64,000 bases of DNA from Gnetum montanum (lineage: Eukaryota > Streptophyta > Gnetopsida > Gnetales > Gnetaceae): the NCBI GenBank assembly GCA_015680685.1, contig MNCI01010839.1:883787-947786 (forward strand), written 5' to 3'. The notes under the pieces are model-generated. The model searched no databases, had not been told where the DNA came from, and worked only from the letters and a program-made list of their open reading frames with translations. Both the position numbers and the translations under genes were made by a program. Below, in pieces: positions 12,075 to 21,320 of the stretch; within the stretch, counting starts at the first letter, position 1, and each line of letters opens with the position of its first letter.

Positions 12075-12883
12075 TGTAACGACGGAAAACATCGGCAGCT
12101 GGAAAATACCGAACAAATTCCGTGTACACAGTTTTAACCACGGATCCGTGTGAGGGCTATCCTGGAAAAACGAATCTGCGGCGCCCTAAACGGTCTTGTC
12201 GATCAGACAGGGACTTACTAGTCAGTAAACCGATGGAGATAATGAATATCTCGTGGAACGATCTAATTCGAGGAATTGCAAAATGAGGGGAAAAATGACG
12301 TAGGTGAATTGTAACGATGATAACGCTAAACACGATAAGAGGAGGCTAATACAAGAGAAACGCGTAGTCTCAAGATCTATGCTTTGACTTGAAAAATGTA
12401 TATTTTGTATATCACATTACACTGGGGAGACCCCGATTACTAGATGTAAAGCAAGCACAAAACAACAAGAAAACTGTCCAAACGGAAGTCCGGTCTACCT
12501 AGTGGGCCAAAGCTGGGATGCAAGGAAGGTCAAGTTGTGGCATCTATCGATCAATTGTTTCTAACCAATAGAGCCTGCGAACCGTGCAAGATGATCCCAC
12601 GATCTTGGATCTACTTCTTTCACCTTAGGTAGTTTCTGTTTAGGACCGCCAGTGGTCGCTGATGGAGAAAGCTGTGTCTCCCCCAATAGAACGACTACTC
12701 TTGTTGCTGATGCTCAAAGCGAACTGTGCTCTCTTTCTGCTGGAAGGTGATGTTGTCAACAATTGTCAAAGTCCTGCTCTCTCTGTATCTGCTCAAAGTG
12801 ATAAGTGCTCCTGTACTCAGAAAAATTGCCCTTTGCCTCTTTGATTTTCCAACCCCTCTTTTTCTGTATCTTTGTCAACTGGG

Positions 12884-12894
12884 GTATTTTATAG
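12884..12894 (-). promoter_or_regulatory. TATA box, T1 3' LTR
   Basis: CTATAAAATAC on the - strand, downstream of the inverted-repeat cluster in the direction of transcription. T2 has CTATAAATAC at the equivalent place. Confidence 0.65.
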
Positions 12895-12998
12895 GTTGCG
12901 ACGTCCTATAGAAAAGGTGCAACCCTGATGACGTGTACCTCGGACATTTCGGGTACTGTTGGTCTGACCATTTTTGTGTCAAACTTCATGACTACACA

Positions 12999-13481
12999 CA
13001 ATACGCTTATTTGCGTATTGTGCATGTAAAGAACAGATGTGCGTCAGGCGTGTTTCAACTGTCTTTGGGTTATATTACGCTCATTCACGCTGCGTTGCGT
13101 GCACGAGCGTAACATAACATGGAAACAATGGATTCAAGCTATTTTACGCTCTCTTACGTAGCCGCGCGTAATGAAGCGTAAACGATGTCTAGCTTGGCGA
13201 TGCAATACGCTGTGATACGCTACGTTGCGTGATGAGCATATGATAAGCAATCGCACTTTCTTAGACTTTTCCTTTGACTGTTTTGGAGCTCATTACACTG
13301 CCGTGCGTAACAGAGCATAAACCTGGCCTTGAACTAAAGACTTAGCAAAATATACGAGAAATCGCATATTACATTGCTCAAGCCTCTCCTCTTGCCGAAG
13401 TAAATAGCCTTCTGATGCCGGACTATGTTTAAACAGAATCACGCTAAGCACCATTATGCTACGTCGCATGGTATAGCGTAA
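12999..13481. repeat. Cluster of nested inverted repeats in T1 U3 (left)
   Basis: At least five dyads, most with TTACGCT/AGCGTAA-type arms. CAATACGC ... GCGTATTG (12999-13020) is a perfect 8-bp dyad with a 6-base loop. TTACGCTC ... GAGCGTAA spans about 13073-13112. A nested pair, TTACGCT outside TTACG/CGTAA, lies at about 13142-13182. Further dyads sit near 13205-13240, 13288-13320 and 13445-13481. Some arms decayed here are intact in the right LTR. Confidence 0.75.
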
Positions 13482-13562
13482 ACAGAGAAAACATAGTAAG
13501 ATTAGGAATCTGCACAAGAAGTTGAGGACTTGATGCTATGTGCCTCTTGGTGCTGCTCTGTC

Positions 13563-13778
13563 TTATTCTCCCTTCTGGAATTCTGACATGCGTCCTTGCC
13601 TGAATTGCGAATCTTTGCCTGAGGCCGCCTTGTAATCTTCACGGTGTTTCAATGGCTCCTCTTTGTTGATAGTTGGAGGGCTTGCCCGAAAGACGTTGAC
13701 AAAGAATACGAAACACCAGATTGGTAGAAGCAAGAACAACGTCCATCCATGGCTACTCAAGCGTTGCCTTATCAACAT
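13563..13778 (-). other. Short hydrophobic ORF crossing the 3' LTR edge of T1
   Basis: A 71-aa - strand ORF with a hydrophobic core (LFLLLPIWCFVFFVNV) followed by ASPPTINKEEPLKH. T2 has a counterpart at 57937-58179 (LCLLWCFVFFVNV, then AHPPNVDKEGPMKH). The DNA there is conserved between the two copies because it spans the polypurine tract and LTR edge, so protein conservation may be a by-product. No function is assigned. A membrane-anchored (env-like) C-terminus is possible but unsupported. Confidence 0.25.
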
Positions 13779-14770
13779 GGAAGAGCAAAGCTGGAGGGAA
13801 TGGGAGATAGAATGACATAGTAGGAAACAGGTTCGGGGAAGATGTAAAATAAGTCAGGATGGTAGGAGTATGGAATACGCTTACTAAACGCACAGAAACG
13901 TACGCACACTTGTGTCCACAGGAATGCTTTCAGACGAGTGTAGCGCATTAGCCTGAGATTTCTCTATCACAAATTATAGCAGGAATGCTTGCAAAAGGAG
14001 CATGGTGCATCACTTCTGCGATATCTCTTCCAGTGCGAGTGTGGAAAATGGATGCTTGCGTAGGTAGCTTTTGCGTACGGGAAGCAGGTGGTAGGGATGA
14101 AACGAAATAAGAGCTAAGGGTAGGATTATGAGAGGCATAGGCATGCAGACCTAAGTGGTTGGGAAAACCTGAGCAGCCATCTCAAAATGTTGTTGTACTT
14201 CATCGCTCAGATGCACGCACCTTTGAATGACATCCTCGAAGCAAGTAACCTGCAGCCACAGCAGAAAATAGAAGAAACCATTGCTCATGCGAATAAGAGG
14301 CGAGGTTGTCAAAACGAGCACCGTTTGATGGAGGTAGAGTGATTGGGCCGTGAAGAAATAGCTGTAGCCTGAGGCCGTAACCGCCAATCCTGACGATTGG
14401 CCCAGCATATCGTCACCAAAAGACATCAGACATAGTGCACCTAACTGGTTGTGCAAGAAACCAGCTAGATGAATTTGCGAAGCTGGCGTCCGATAGCGAT
14501 GATCGGCGGAGGTTCCCGAGGTCGTTGTCGATGAGGATTTTGTCAGGGCTCCGGCTGGCGGGACTAAACTCTCAGAGGTACCACCGTTGCATTGGGCGCA
14601 GCGACGACATCTCCGAGGGATTAGTAAGATGCCTCTCAGCTCGTCCGAGGAATCAGTAGGATGCCGGTGGGGTGGCGATGCTGGCACTGTCCCAGTATCC
14701 CATCTCGTTTGTCGTGCAGCCGTATAGAGATGATCACGCTCACTTGATTTACATGGCAGCAATCTGTAAG
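13652..14770 (-). other. T1 3' untranslated region, distal part
   Basis: Between the repeat array and the 3' LTR. The polypurine tract is the purine-rich - strand stretch AACAAAGAGGAGCCAT just inside 13652. A 203-aa - strand ORF (14151-14762) and a 74-aa + strand ORF (14435-14659) overlap here; neither has a family signature, and T2 does not keep either frame. Confidence 0.5.
14187..14342 (+). other. Candidate antisense ORF fragment in T1 3' region
   Basis: A 51-codon + strand ORF (MLLYFIAQMHAPLNDILEA ...) with the hydrophilic segment QPQQKIEETIAHANKRRG. T2 has a vaguely similar segment on the same strand near 58690-58760 (TERKLEETTTMQNEGKG). Tat-lineage elements are known to carry extra ORFs, some antisense, between integrase and 3' LTR. 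The likeness is short and could be chance. Confidence 0.2.
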
Positions 14771-15314
14771 TCCCATTTTTAAGTCCTGGTAGACTATCAT
14801 TGCTGGTTTTAAGTCTCAGCAGACCATAGTCCCAGTTTAAAGTCCGGGCAGACCAAGAAATGCTAGTTTTACGTCATAGCGGACGATGGTGTGTCTAATT
14901 TATGGTCTCAGCAGACCATGTTGTGGATGTCAGTTTTGTGTCATGACCCAGGGATAGATCTGTGCTAGTTTTACGTCTCAGCAGACAGCTACTTACCTAT
15001 GCCAGTTTAGCATCGTGGCGGACGCGTGCAAAAGATGCCAGTTTTTCGTCTTGGCGGACCTGTACAACATTGCCAGTTTTACATCGTAGCGGACGGTTAC
15101 AACTTGCCAGTTTAGTGACATAGCAGAAGAATATTGCCAGTTTAGTGACATAGCAGAAGAATATTGCCAGTTTAGCGTCATGGCGGACACATGCAAGGAA
15201 TGCCAGTTTTATGTCGTAGCGGATGGTGGTTGCCAGTTTAGCGTCGTAGCGGATGTGTATTACCAGTTTAGCGTCATAGCGGACGGTCAGTGCTAGTTTA
15301 GCGTCGTGGCGGAC
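14771..15314. repeat. 23-bp module array after T1 integrase (about 17 copies)
   Basis: About 17 copies of a module near TGCCAGTTTAGCGTCGTAGCGGACG, separated by 6-15 variable bases. Each has an AGTTT core followed by a short dyad such as CGTC ... GACG or GTCT ... AGAC. The array begins within 40 bp of the pol stop. The - strand frames through it translate as YDAKLA-type repeats, a product of the repeat rather than a protein. Confidence 0.9.
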
Positions 15315-15352
15315 GAGTATTTCCATACCTACTGTTGACACCGTAGATGCTG

Positions 15353-18300
15353 CTAAATGTAATACTGCTTCAAATACACATGATTTATAGGAGTTTGTAA
15401 TTCATTGCCGTTGACGTCTGCTAACTTGAATGCTCTGTTGCTGTACGTGTCAACCACCAAGAAAGGGCCTTCCCAGTTTGCAGAGAACTTGCCTATTGGT
15501 TCATGCACAGCCTTGAGAACTAGATCTCCTTTCTTGATCGGGCGCTGTTGAAGGTTGTGTCGATGTTTTTGTCTCTGTTTGTCTTAATATCTTTCAATCA
15601 TATGAAGAGCCTGTATCCGCTTCTCTTCTACTGAATCCAGATCTGTGATTCGAGACTTGGTGTGTTGAGCCTCGTTTATAACCGTGGAGAGGACCATTCT
15701 TAGAGAAGGAATTTGCAACTCGAGAGGTAGTACTACTTCAGACTCGTAAACCAGGCTATAGGGTGTACTACCCGTAGCCATCCTACACGTAGTACGATAC
15801 GCCCATAGCACATAGAGGATCTATTTGTGCCACCACCTTTTGTTACTGTCGAGCATTTTTTTGAGCAGATTGATGATCACTTTGTTCGTTGCTTTAGCTT
15901 AACCATTCGCTTGCGGGTAATAAGGGGAGGAAAAAGATTGTCTAATGCCCAGGTTATCACAGAAGGATTTGGTTTCTGTGCTAATAAACTGTGGCCCATT
16001 ATCGGTCACGATAGTCATCGGGAGACCAAATCTGGTTACTATATTGTCCAGGATAAAATGACAAATCTGCTGAGATGTGATCTTTCACAGGGGAACAGCC
16101 TCTACCCACTTTGTAAAATACTCAGTAGCGGTAATAATGAAGCTATGACCTGCAGAAGATTTCGACGTGATGGGGCCTATAATGTCTAGTCCCCATCGCT
16201 AAAATGGCCATGTTATCTACGTTGTATGTAATTCTGTAGGTGACACGTGTATGAGATTCATGTGACGCTGACACGTGTCACAAGTTTTAACCTTTGTTAG
16301 GCAATCCTTTTCCATGCGCGGCCAGTAGTATCCTAAGCGACGGATTTTTAGGGCCATAGCCCATGGTGCTACGTGGCCGTCACACAGTCCCTCGTGAACT
16401 TCGCCGACTATATGCTGTGCTTGGTTTTTGTCAAAGCAAGTAAGCAGCATGCCATCAAAGGAGCGTCTACAAAGAGTGTTGTCTTCGATGATGACGTATT
16501 GCCTAGCCCGCTTGCGAATCGCATCTTTCTGCGTGCATGTCAATTCAGACGGTAGTTTGCCCTGTAAAAGGTAAGTTTTAATGTCATCGTACCATTCAGG
16601 TGTGCTTTCCTCAAGAAGAGAAGAGATTTACACCATCTGAATGATAGGATCTGTGTAGTCTATTATCAATGTAGGGCAGGTGTCAAAAAGATGTGAAGGA
16701 ACGTTCAAAGCTAGTGTAGCCAGTGCGTTGGCCAGTGTGTTATCCGTGCGTGGCACGTGTTGGGCATCGATGGTCGTAAATCATCTCAGAAGATCTTTAG
16801 CCTTATCGCAGTAGGGCTGCAAATGTACAGCCTTGCAGGCATAGACTCCTATGATCTGATTTATGACAAGCATCGAATCACCACTAATCGCCAAGTGTCG
16901 AACATCGAGCTCACTGGCAGTTAGTACTCCCCTGAGGAGCCCCTCGTACTCTGCCACATTGTTCGTACAGGGGAAGGTTAAGTGATAAGTGTGGAGACGC
17001 ACATCCTCAGGCGATAGCGTAATAACAGTGACAGCACTGCCACCTCTAGCGGTTGAAGCTCTGTCGAAATACAACGTTGCTTCGGGGCCTGTCAAGATAG
17101 GGCTAAAACTATGTACATGTTCGTCAGGGAACTCTGGCTCTATAGTCGCCTGATTGTTAATTGGTGAAGTTATTAACTAGTCAGCTATTGCCTGGCCTTT
17201 CATAGATGATTAGCAAATATAGTGCAGATCGAATTCTGCCGTGATAGCCTTCCAGCGAGCTATTTTACTACTCTCGTATAGGTTGTGCGTAATGGCCCTA
17301 AGAATGTTGTTTTTACAGATGATGTTGACCTTGCTACGGAAAAGATAATGCCTACACTTTTTAAGTGTAAAAACTAATGCTAGGTAGTTACGCTCTACAT
17401 CGTTATACCTCGTTTCGTACGCACATAGGGCATGACTCAAGTAGTAGATGGGCACTTCCGACCCATCATCCCTCCTTTGGCAAAGTAATGCTGCTAACAC
17501 CACGTCCAACGTCGCGAGGTAAATGTAAAATGGTAAGTCCTTTTGTGGTGGGAAAATCGTCGGTAAATGTTGCAGTTCTTGTTTTAAGCTATCAAACGCA
17601 CGTTGGCAATCGTCGGTCCATTCGAAATTAACCCCTTTTTTCAACAAGTGCTGCATAGGGTGTAGCTTGTCGGTTAATCTCGAGATGAATCGGCATATGA
17701 ACTGTAAGCATCCCTGTAACCTGCGTAATTGCTTGAGGTCTATAGGAGGCATTAACTCGACAATGGCTTTGACCTTATCAGGGTCAACTCGTATGCTAGC
17801 TTTCGACACCACAAACCCCAGCATGCGTCCAGTTTTGACTCCGAATACGCACTTCTTTGGGTTAAGCCAGAGCTTGTATTTGGAGCATCTTTTAAGGACT
17901 AACTCCAGGTCTCCTAAATGATCTTCTGAATTTAAATACTTAACAGCTATATCGTCTACGTAATCATTCATTCTTCCTAGGAGGTAATCACTAAAGATGT
18001 AAGTCATGGCTCGCTGATACGTTGCTCCGGTGTTCTTTAGACCAAAAGGCATCATAGTGTAACAGAAAGTGCCCTAGGGCGTCATGAACGTTGTTGTCAA
18101 TTGATGTTTTGGGTTGATGCAAATCTGATTATAGCCTGAAAAACCATCCATAGAGGATAGAAGTGCATGACCAGCTGTCATGTCGACTAGTTGATCGATA
18201 CTTGTATGCTTCCGGTCTTCTTTTGGATGACTACAATGTTAGACACCCAATCCGAGTAATCCACCGCGTGAATGAAACCAGCCTGATACAGTTTGGTGAT

Positions 18301-18770
18301 TTTATTACGCATGGCTAGCATGATCTTTGGCTTGATTTTGCGTGCCTTTTGCCTAACTGCTTTAATCTGCGGATCCAAGAAGATGTTATGCTGGATTAGC
18401 CTGGGATCTAGTCCAGGCATATCCTTGTATGACCATGCAAAGACGGTAATGTTGTCTTGCAGGACCTGCTTTATGGAATCGTGTGTTTTCTGGTCTAATA
18501 AAGAACTGACTTTAAGCATTTTGGCTTCACCCTATGTGTAACGATAGAGACCTCATTGAGGGGGTCTTCGGTTATGTCCCTAGCCTCCAAGTCTAGCGTG
18601 CATGTCGACTGTTCTGGCCATTCTGGGGACGTCTCCGACACAGCTATGGTTACGCCTTCTAAAGGGGGGTTAATGTCTACTAGCGTGGAGTCAAATTGCC
18701 TAACTACTTTCCCGTATGGGCCCGTCAAAGTTAGAGGTGCTGAAAATGTTGCATCCATTTGCCATCTGTC
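15353..18770 (-). pseudogene. T1 pol: RT, RNase H, second RNase H, integrase
   Basis: The exon starts just after a splice-acceptor-like TTTTGCAG (18771-18772). An N-terminal linker (about 18520-18770) leads to RT, with MPFGLKNTGATYQRAM and the intact active site YVDD at 17951-17962. The first RNase H is at about 17210-17550. The second, of the type found in Tat elements, is at 16781-17095 (TLYFDRAS, NNVAEYEGLLRG, GDSMLVINQ). The integrase finger is at about 16250-16430 (VHEGLCDGH ... CDTCQRH) and the core at about 15830-16190, with TDNGPQF intact. The catalytic Glu reads Lys (NG*AKATNK). The frame ends at 15353 after NHVYLKQYYI. About ten stops interrupt it; the longest open piece is 17210-18055. 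Confidence 0.93.
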
Positions 18771-19026
18771 CTGCAAAACCGCCAAGTGCATAAATGATTA
18801 GGGGAAAGGTGACGTGATGTCGTCGAACGTGGAAGGCTAACTGAATTTTGAATATTGTAAACAAGCTGTAATTAATGCAACCCAATTACGAGACGATAAG
18901 ATGTGGTAGTTTAATGTCATTTCAGATAGTGGCGCGTGCAATATCAACCGCATTAATATCTTGATTTTCGGGTTCCGTTTTAGGAAAGTCCCACTGAAAT
19001 CGAATACCAAGTCGGTGATCCTCGCA

Positions 19027-19032
19027 TATAAG
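19027..19032 (+). promoter_or_regulatory. TATA-like box before T1 antisense ORF
   Basis: GCATATAAGTAAG, with TATAAG at 19027-19032, 134 bases before the ATG at 19161. T2 has CATAAATAGGG about 155 bases before its ATG. Confidence 0.4.
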
Positions 19033-19160
19033 TAAGTAGTTTTTGATGAGGACAGGCTGTTGGCTGTTGTGAATTCAAGTTCGTAACTGTTGCTGAGCGA
19101 GAGAAGGAAGAGCACAGGATTAGAGCGTGTGATTTTGCGAAGGTTTGCAAGTGTTAAACT

Positions 19161-19307
19161 ATGAAAAATTCTGAAGCTATTGCAATGGCACCAAAGATCA
19201 AAAGGAAGAATGCAGAACTGGCCAAAATCGATGAGGTGCAAGAAAATCTGGAGCGCGTTTCGCAGGCGGTGGTCGATGTTCGTGACCCTACGCCTTTGAA
19301 CCGGTAG
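19161..19307 (+). CDS. Antisense short ORF (candidate first exon) inside T1
   Basis: A 48-codon + strand ORF, opposite to gag-pol; a second in-frame ATG at 19185 matches the T2 start (T2 63845). From that ATG both copies encode 40 residues without a gap and share about 15 (MA-K, L, K, V, L-R, QA, V, R, T-L-R). Both end CCGGTAGG, where TAG is the stop but G|GTAGG would also be a splice donor, so this may be the first exon of a longer product. The protein is basic and probably helical, with no known family. Extra antisense ORFs are known in Tat elements, but I do not recognise this one. It is present in two diverged copies, which argues against chance. Confidence 0.45.
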   Translation: MKNSEAIAMAPKIKRKNAELAKIDEVQENLERVSQAVVDVRDPTPLNR

Positions 19308-19439
19308 GTCATTCCTTACATGCTTATGTTTGTTTTAATGTCTACTTTTCGTGGTATCTTTTGCGTGAATGTGGATTTCAAATTGTGGACCTTGGGTTAA
19401 TGCGAGGGTTTGATGGGGTTGCATCTACCGCCGTTGTCA

Positions 19440-19701
19440 GGGACGAACCTTGCGTTATTGCAAGGGTTTGGGTGATTTCGGCCTGGATAACTAGGTGTAG
19501 TTTATAAGTTTTCTGTATTAGTCATGCAAATGTAAATGTAGGCATTAATGTATGTATTGGGTTTTCTGTAGGGACGAACCTTGCGTTATTGCAAGGGTTT
19601 GGGTGATTTCGGCCTGGATAACTAGGTGTAGTTTATAAGTTTTCTGTATTAGTCATGCAAATGTAAATGTAGGCATTAATGTATGTATTGGGTTTTCTGT
19701 A
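19440..19701 (+). repeat. Perfect 131-bp tandem duplication in T1 gap
   Basis: Two identical 131-bp units, 19440-19570 and 19571-19701. The junction reads GGGTTTTCTGTAG|GGACG, which resembles a + strand splice acceptor, and the second unit ends GTTTTCTGTACAG. Lack of any difference means the duplication is recent compared with the roughly 5 percent LTR divergence. Confidence 0.95.
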
Positions 19702-19756
19702 CAGCGTGAACGTAATTATTAAGGATGGTGCCTAATTTATAATGATAGAATGCAAT

Positions 19757-20083
19757 GGCTAGTTTAAGGCCATTGCGGGCCGTCATATGATTCTGCGTGA
19801 ACTAGTGACTAGTTTAAGGCCTTTGCGGGCCGCGACTAGTTTAGGGCCATTGCGGGCCACGACTAGTTTAAGGCCATTGCGGGCCGTGACTAGTTTAAGG
19901 CCATTGCGGGCCATAACTAGTTTAAGGCCATTGCGGGCCTGATGCGTAATGTAGAGAAAGCGTAAATGATGATAATGCATAATTCTAGGTAACTAGTTTA
20001 AGGCCGTTGCGGGCCATGGCGTAATACGCGTAAATGATAATGGTGTACAATTTTGTGTCACTAGTTTAAGGCTGTTGCAGGCC
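19757..20083. repeat. 23-bp module array in T1 intron-like gap (8 copies)
   Basis: Eight copies of a module near ACTAGTTTAAGGCCATTGCGGGCC; copies 2-6 are nearly head to tail, others 30-60 bp apart. The arms GGCC ... GGCC form a dyad around a 6-base loop. It is the same design as the array at 14771-15314 but with different arm sequence. One lone copy (GTAGTTTAATGTCATTTCAGA) is at about 18907. Confidence 0.9.
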
Positions 20084-20303
20084 ATAACTAGCGTAGATGA
20101 CAGTAGTACATAATCTTGCGTAATTATGATAAAACGATGTGAAAGCGTAAATAGCATGAGCACAGTAAATCAAATAGCATAAGTAATGACAAGTGTAAAC
20201 ACCGAAAGCAAAGGTAGCGTGAAAAGATATGAAACAAAAGAAATGGCTAAGTATAAGTCGCGATAACTTGCCAAAACATGATAACGTACGCAAAGACCAT
20301 TGT

Positions 20304-21320
20304 TCAACCATTAATATGCAATTGTCTCTTAATGGCCTTTACGTCAAGCGTCGCGTAAGGGCGAGGAGCCTTATGGTTTGACTCCTCTACGCTACCATCC
20401 AGAAATGGCAGGTCAGCCCAAGCTAGACCGTCATCATTGCTGTCGATTTGTTGAGAGGTTTGGAGATGAGTCTGATCGTCAGTCGTTTCCACCTCTGAAC
20501 CCCATTCTTCTTCAATGTTATTGATGGTCGTGGGGGTGACTTCGTCACCACGTATCACAACCTCCCCTCTGGCATAGGGAAGGTGTATCTCTTGCTGTAT
20601 CGGTAATGAAACCGCCCTCAGCTAGGCTAACCACAACCTCCCCAAGATCAGGTTGAATCCTGGCATCTCCTCGATGACTAAGAAAGTGGCCTCTATCAGG
20701 AATTGATCCCCCACCACAAACTCAATACGCACTGTCCCCTTAACTTGAACCCGTGCCCCGTTGAACGATTTTACGCAAGCCGTCGTCGTAGGCATGATCT
20801 GGTCGACCAGACCCAACCTATCCACGATGGAATAGGGAATGATGTTGGTAGCTGTGCCATCGTCTACGTGCACTCTCTGGATCTGGTATTGACCGACCCG
20901 GATGGTGATGAACATAGGTTCAGTTATGACCTGACCTTTCTCAGGATCGTCTTTGATAAACTCGTCGTGGAAGGTCAGCGAGGTAGGCGTAGGTTGCTCA
21001 GCTTCGGAAGGAAACATGACAGCATGTATCGCTTCCTCCTCCGCTGGCAAGCTTTCATCCACTGATATGGATGTTAGCATGCGAACCATAGCCTCACAGT
21101 GCTCTCAAGACGTCATAAGCAGGTCATCAAGGCTCAGCGTTGTGTTCTTTTGCTTGAGAGGCTGTTTGACTTGCGTAAATGCATCAAGGAGGTCCTTCTC
21201 TCGGCTGGGTTGTTTATCCCCTTTGTCCTCTTCCATTCGGCCCAGGAGACGGATCTCCCGAGGTAGAGCGGTGTCAGTGTGGGGGTTGTTCTTTTTCTTG
21301 CCAAGAGAAGGTGGTCGCAT
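20304..21320 (-). pseudogene. T1 aspartic protease with linker
   Basis: The retropepsin-type domain lies at 20622-21089. The catalytic turn reads VHVDDGTATNIIPYSIVDRL, where related elements have a VDNGSA-like motif, and the domain ends with the conserved NLILGRLWL. It cleaves the Gag-Pol precursor. One stop (at about 20620) follows LGRLWLA; the frame then continues to 20304 as an acidic tail (EEEWGSEVETTDD). Upstream, 21105-21320 is a charged linker joining it to gag in the same frame, with one stop at about 21104. Confidence 0.85.

Larger units (their letters stand above)
12075..13651 (-). repeat. T1 3' LTR (left copy)
   Basis: Starts TGTAACGACGG and ends CACGGTGTTTCA on the + strand; same length as the right copy at 24127-25703. 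It contains the TATA box at 12884-12894 and a cluster of inverted repeats (12999-13481) in U3. Confidence 0.95.
18771..20342 (-). other. Intron-like gap between protease and RT in T1
   Basis: About 1.5 kb without pol coding separates the protease frame (stop at 20304) from the RT exon. On the - strand the 3' edge is a good acceptor (GCGGTTTTGCAG, with CTAATCA upstream). GAC|GTAAAG at 20342 is a donor in the protease frame and in phase with the acceptor. T2 has a comparable acceptor (CATTTTGGTAG at 63011-63012). An intron at this place is known for Ogre elements. The exact donor is inference. The gap holds an opposite-strand ORF, a 131-bp duplication and a 23-bp array. Confidence 0.5.

Noticed and set aside
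12662-12911. 60-61 aa + strand ORFs in the LTRs of T1, repeated at 24714-24963
   Set aside because: The duplication comes from the LTRs being copies of each other. The frame is antisense to the LTR leader and has no family signature.
14151-14762. 203-aa - strand ORF in the T1 3' region, possible env
   Set aside because: No signal peptide, no env-like layout, no matching frame in T2. Most likely an open frame by chance in CpG-rich DNA.
14771-15314. CRISPR-like look: short repeats with variable spacers
   Set aside because: Repeats are imperfect, spacers are only 6-15 bases, and the array sits inside a plant retrotransposon after the integrase stop. No cas genes or prokaryotic context.
14993-15341. 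Two - strand ORFs rich in YDAKLA and NWQYSSAMSL repeats
   Set aside because: They are translations of the 23-bp module array in two frames, with no start context or conservation in T2.
19783-19980. - strand ORF with repeated ARNGLKLV
   Set aside because: Translation of the GGCC-type module array; no independent support.
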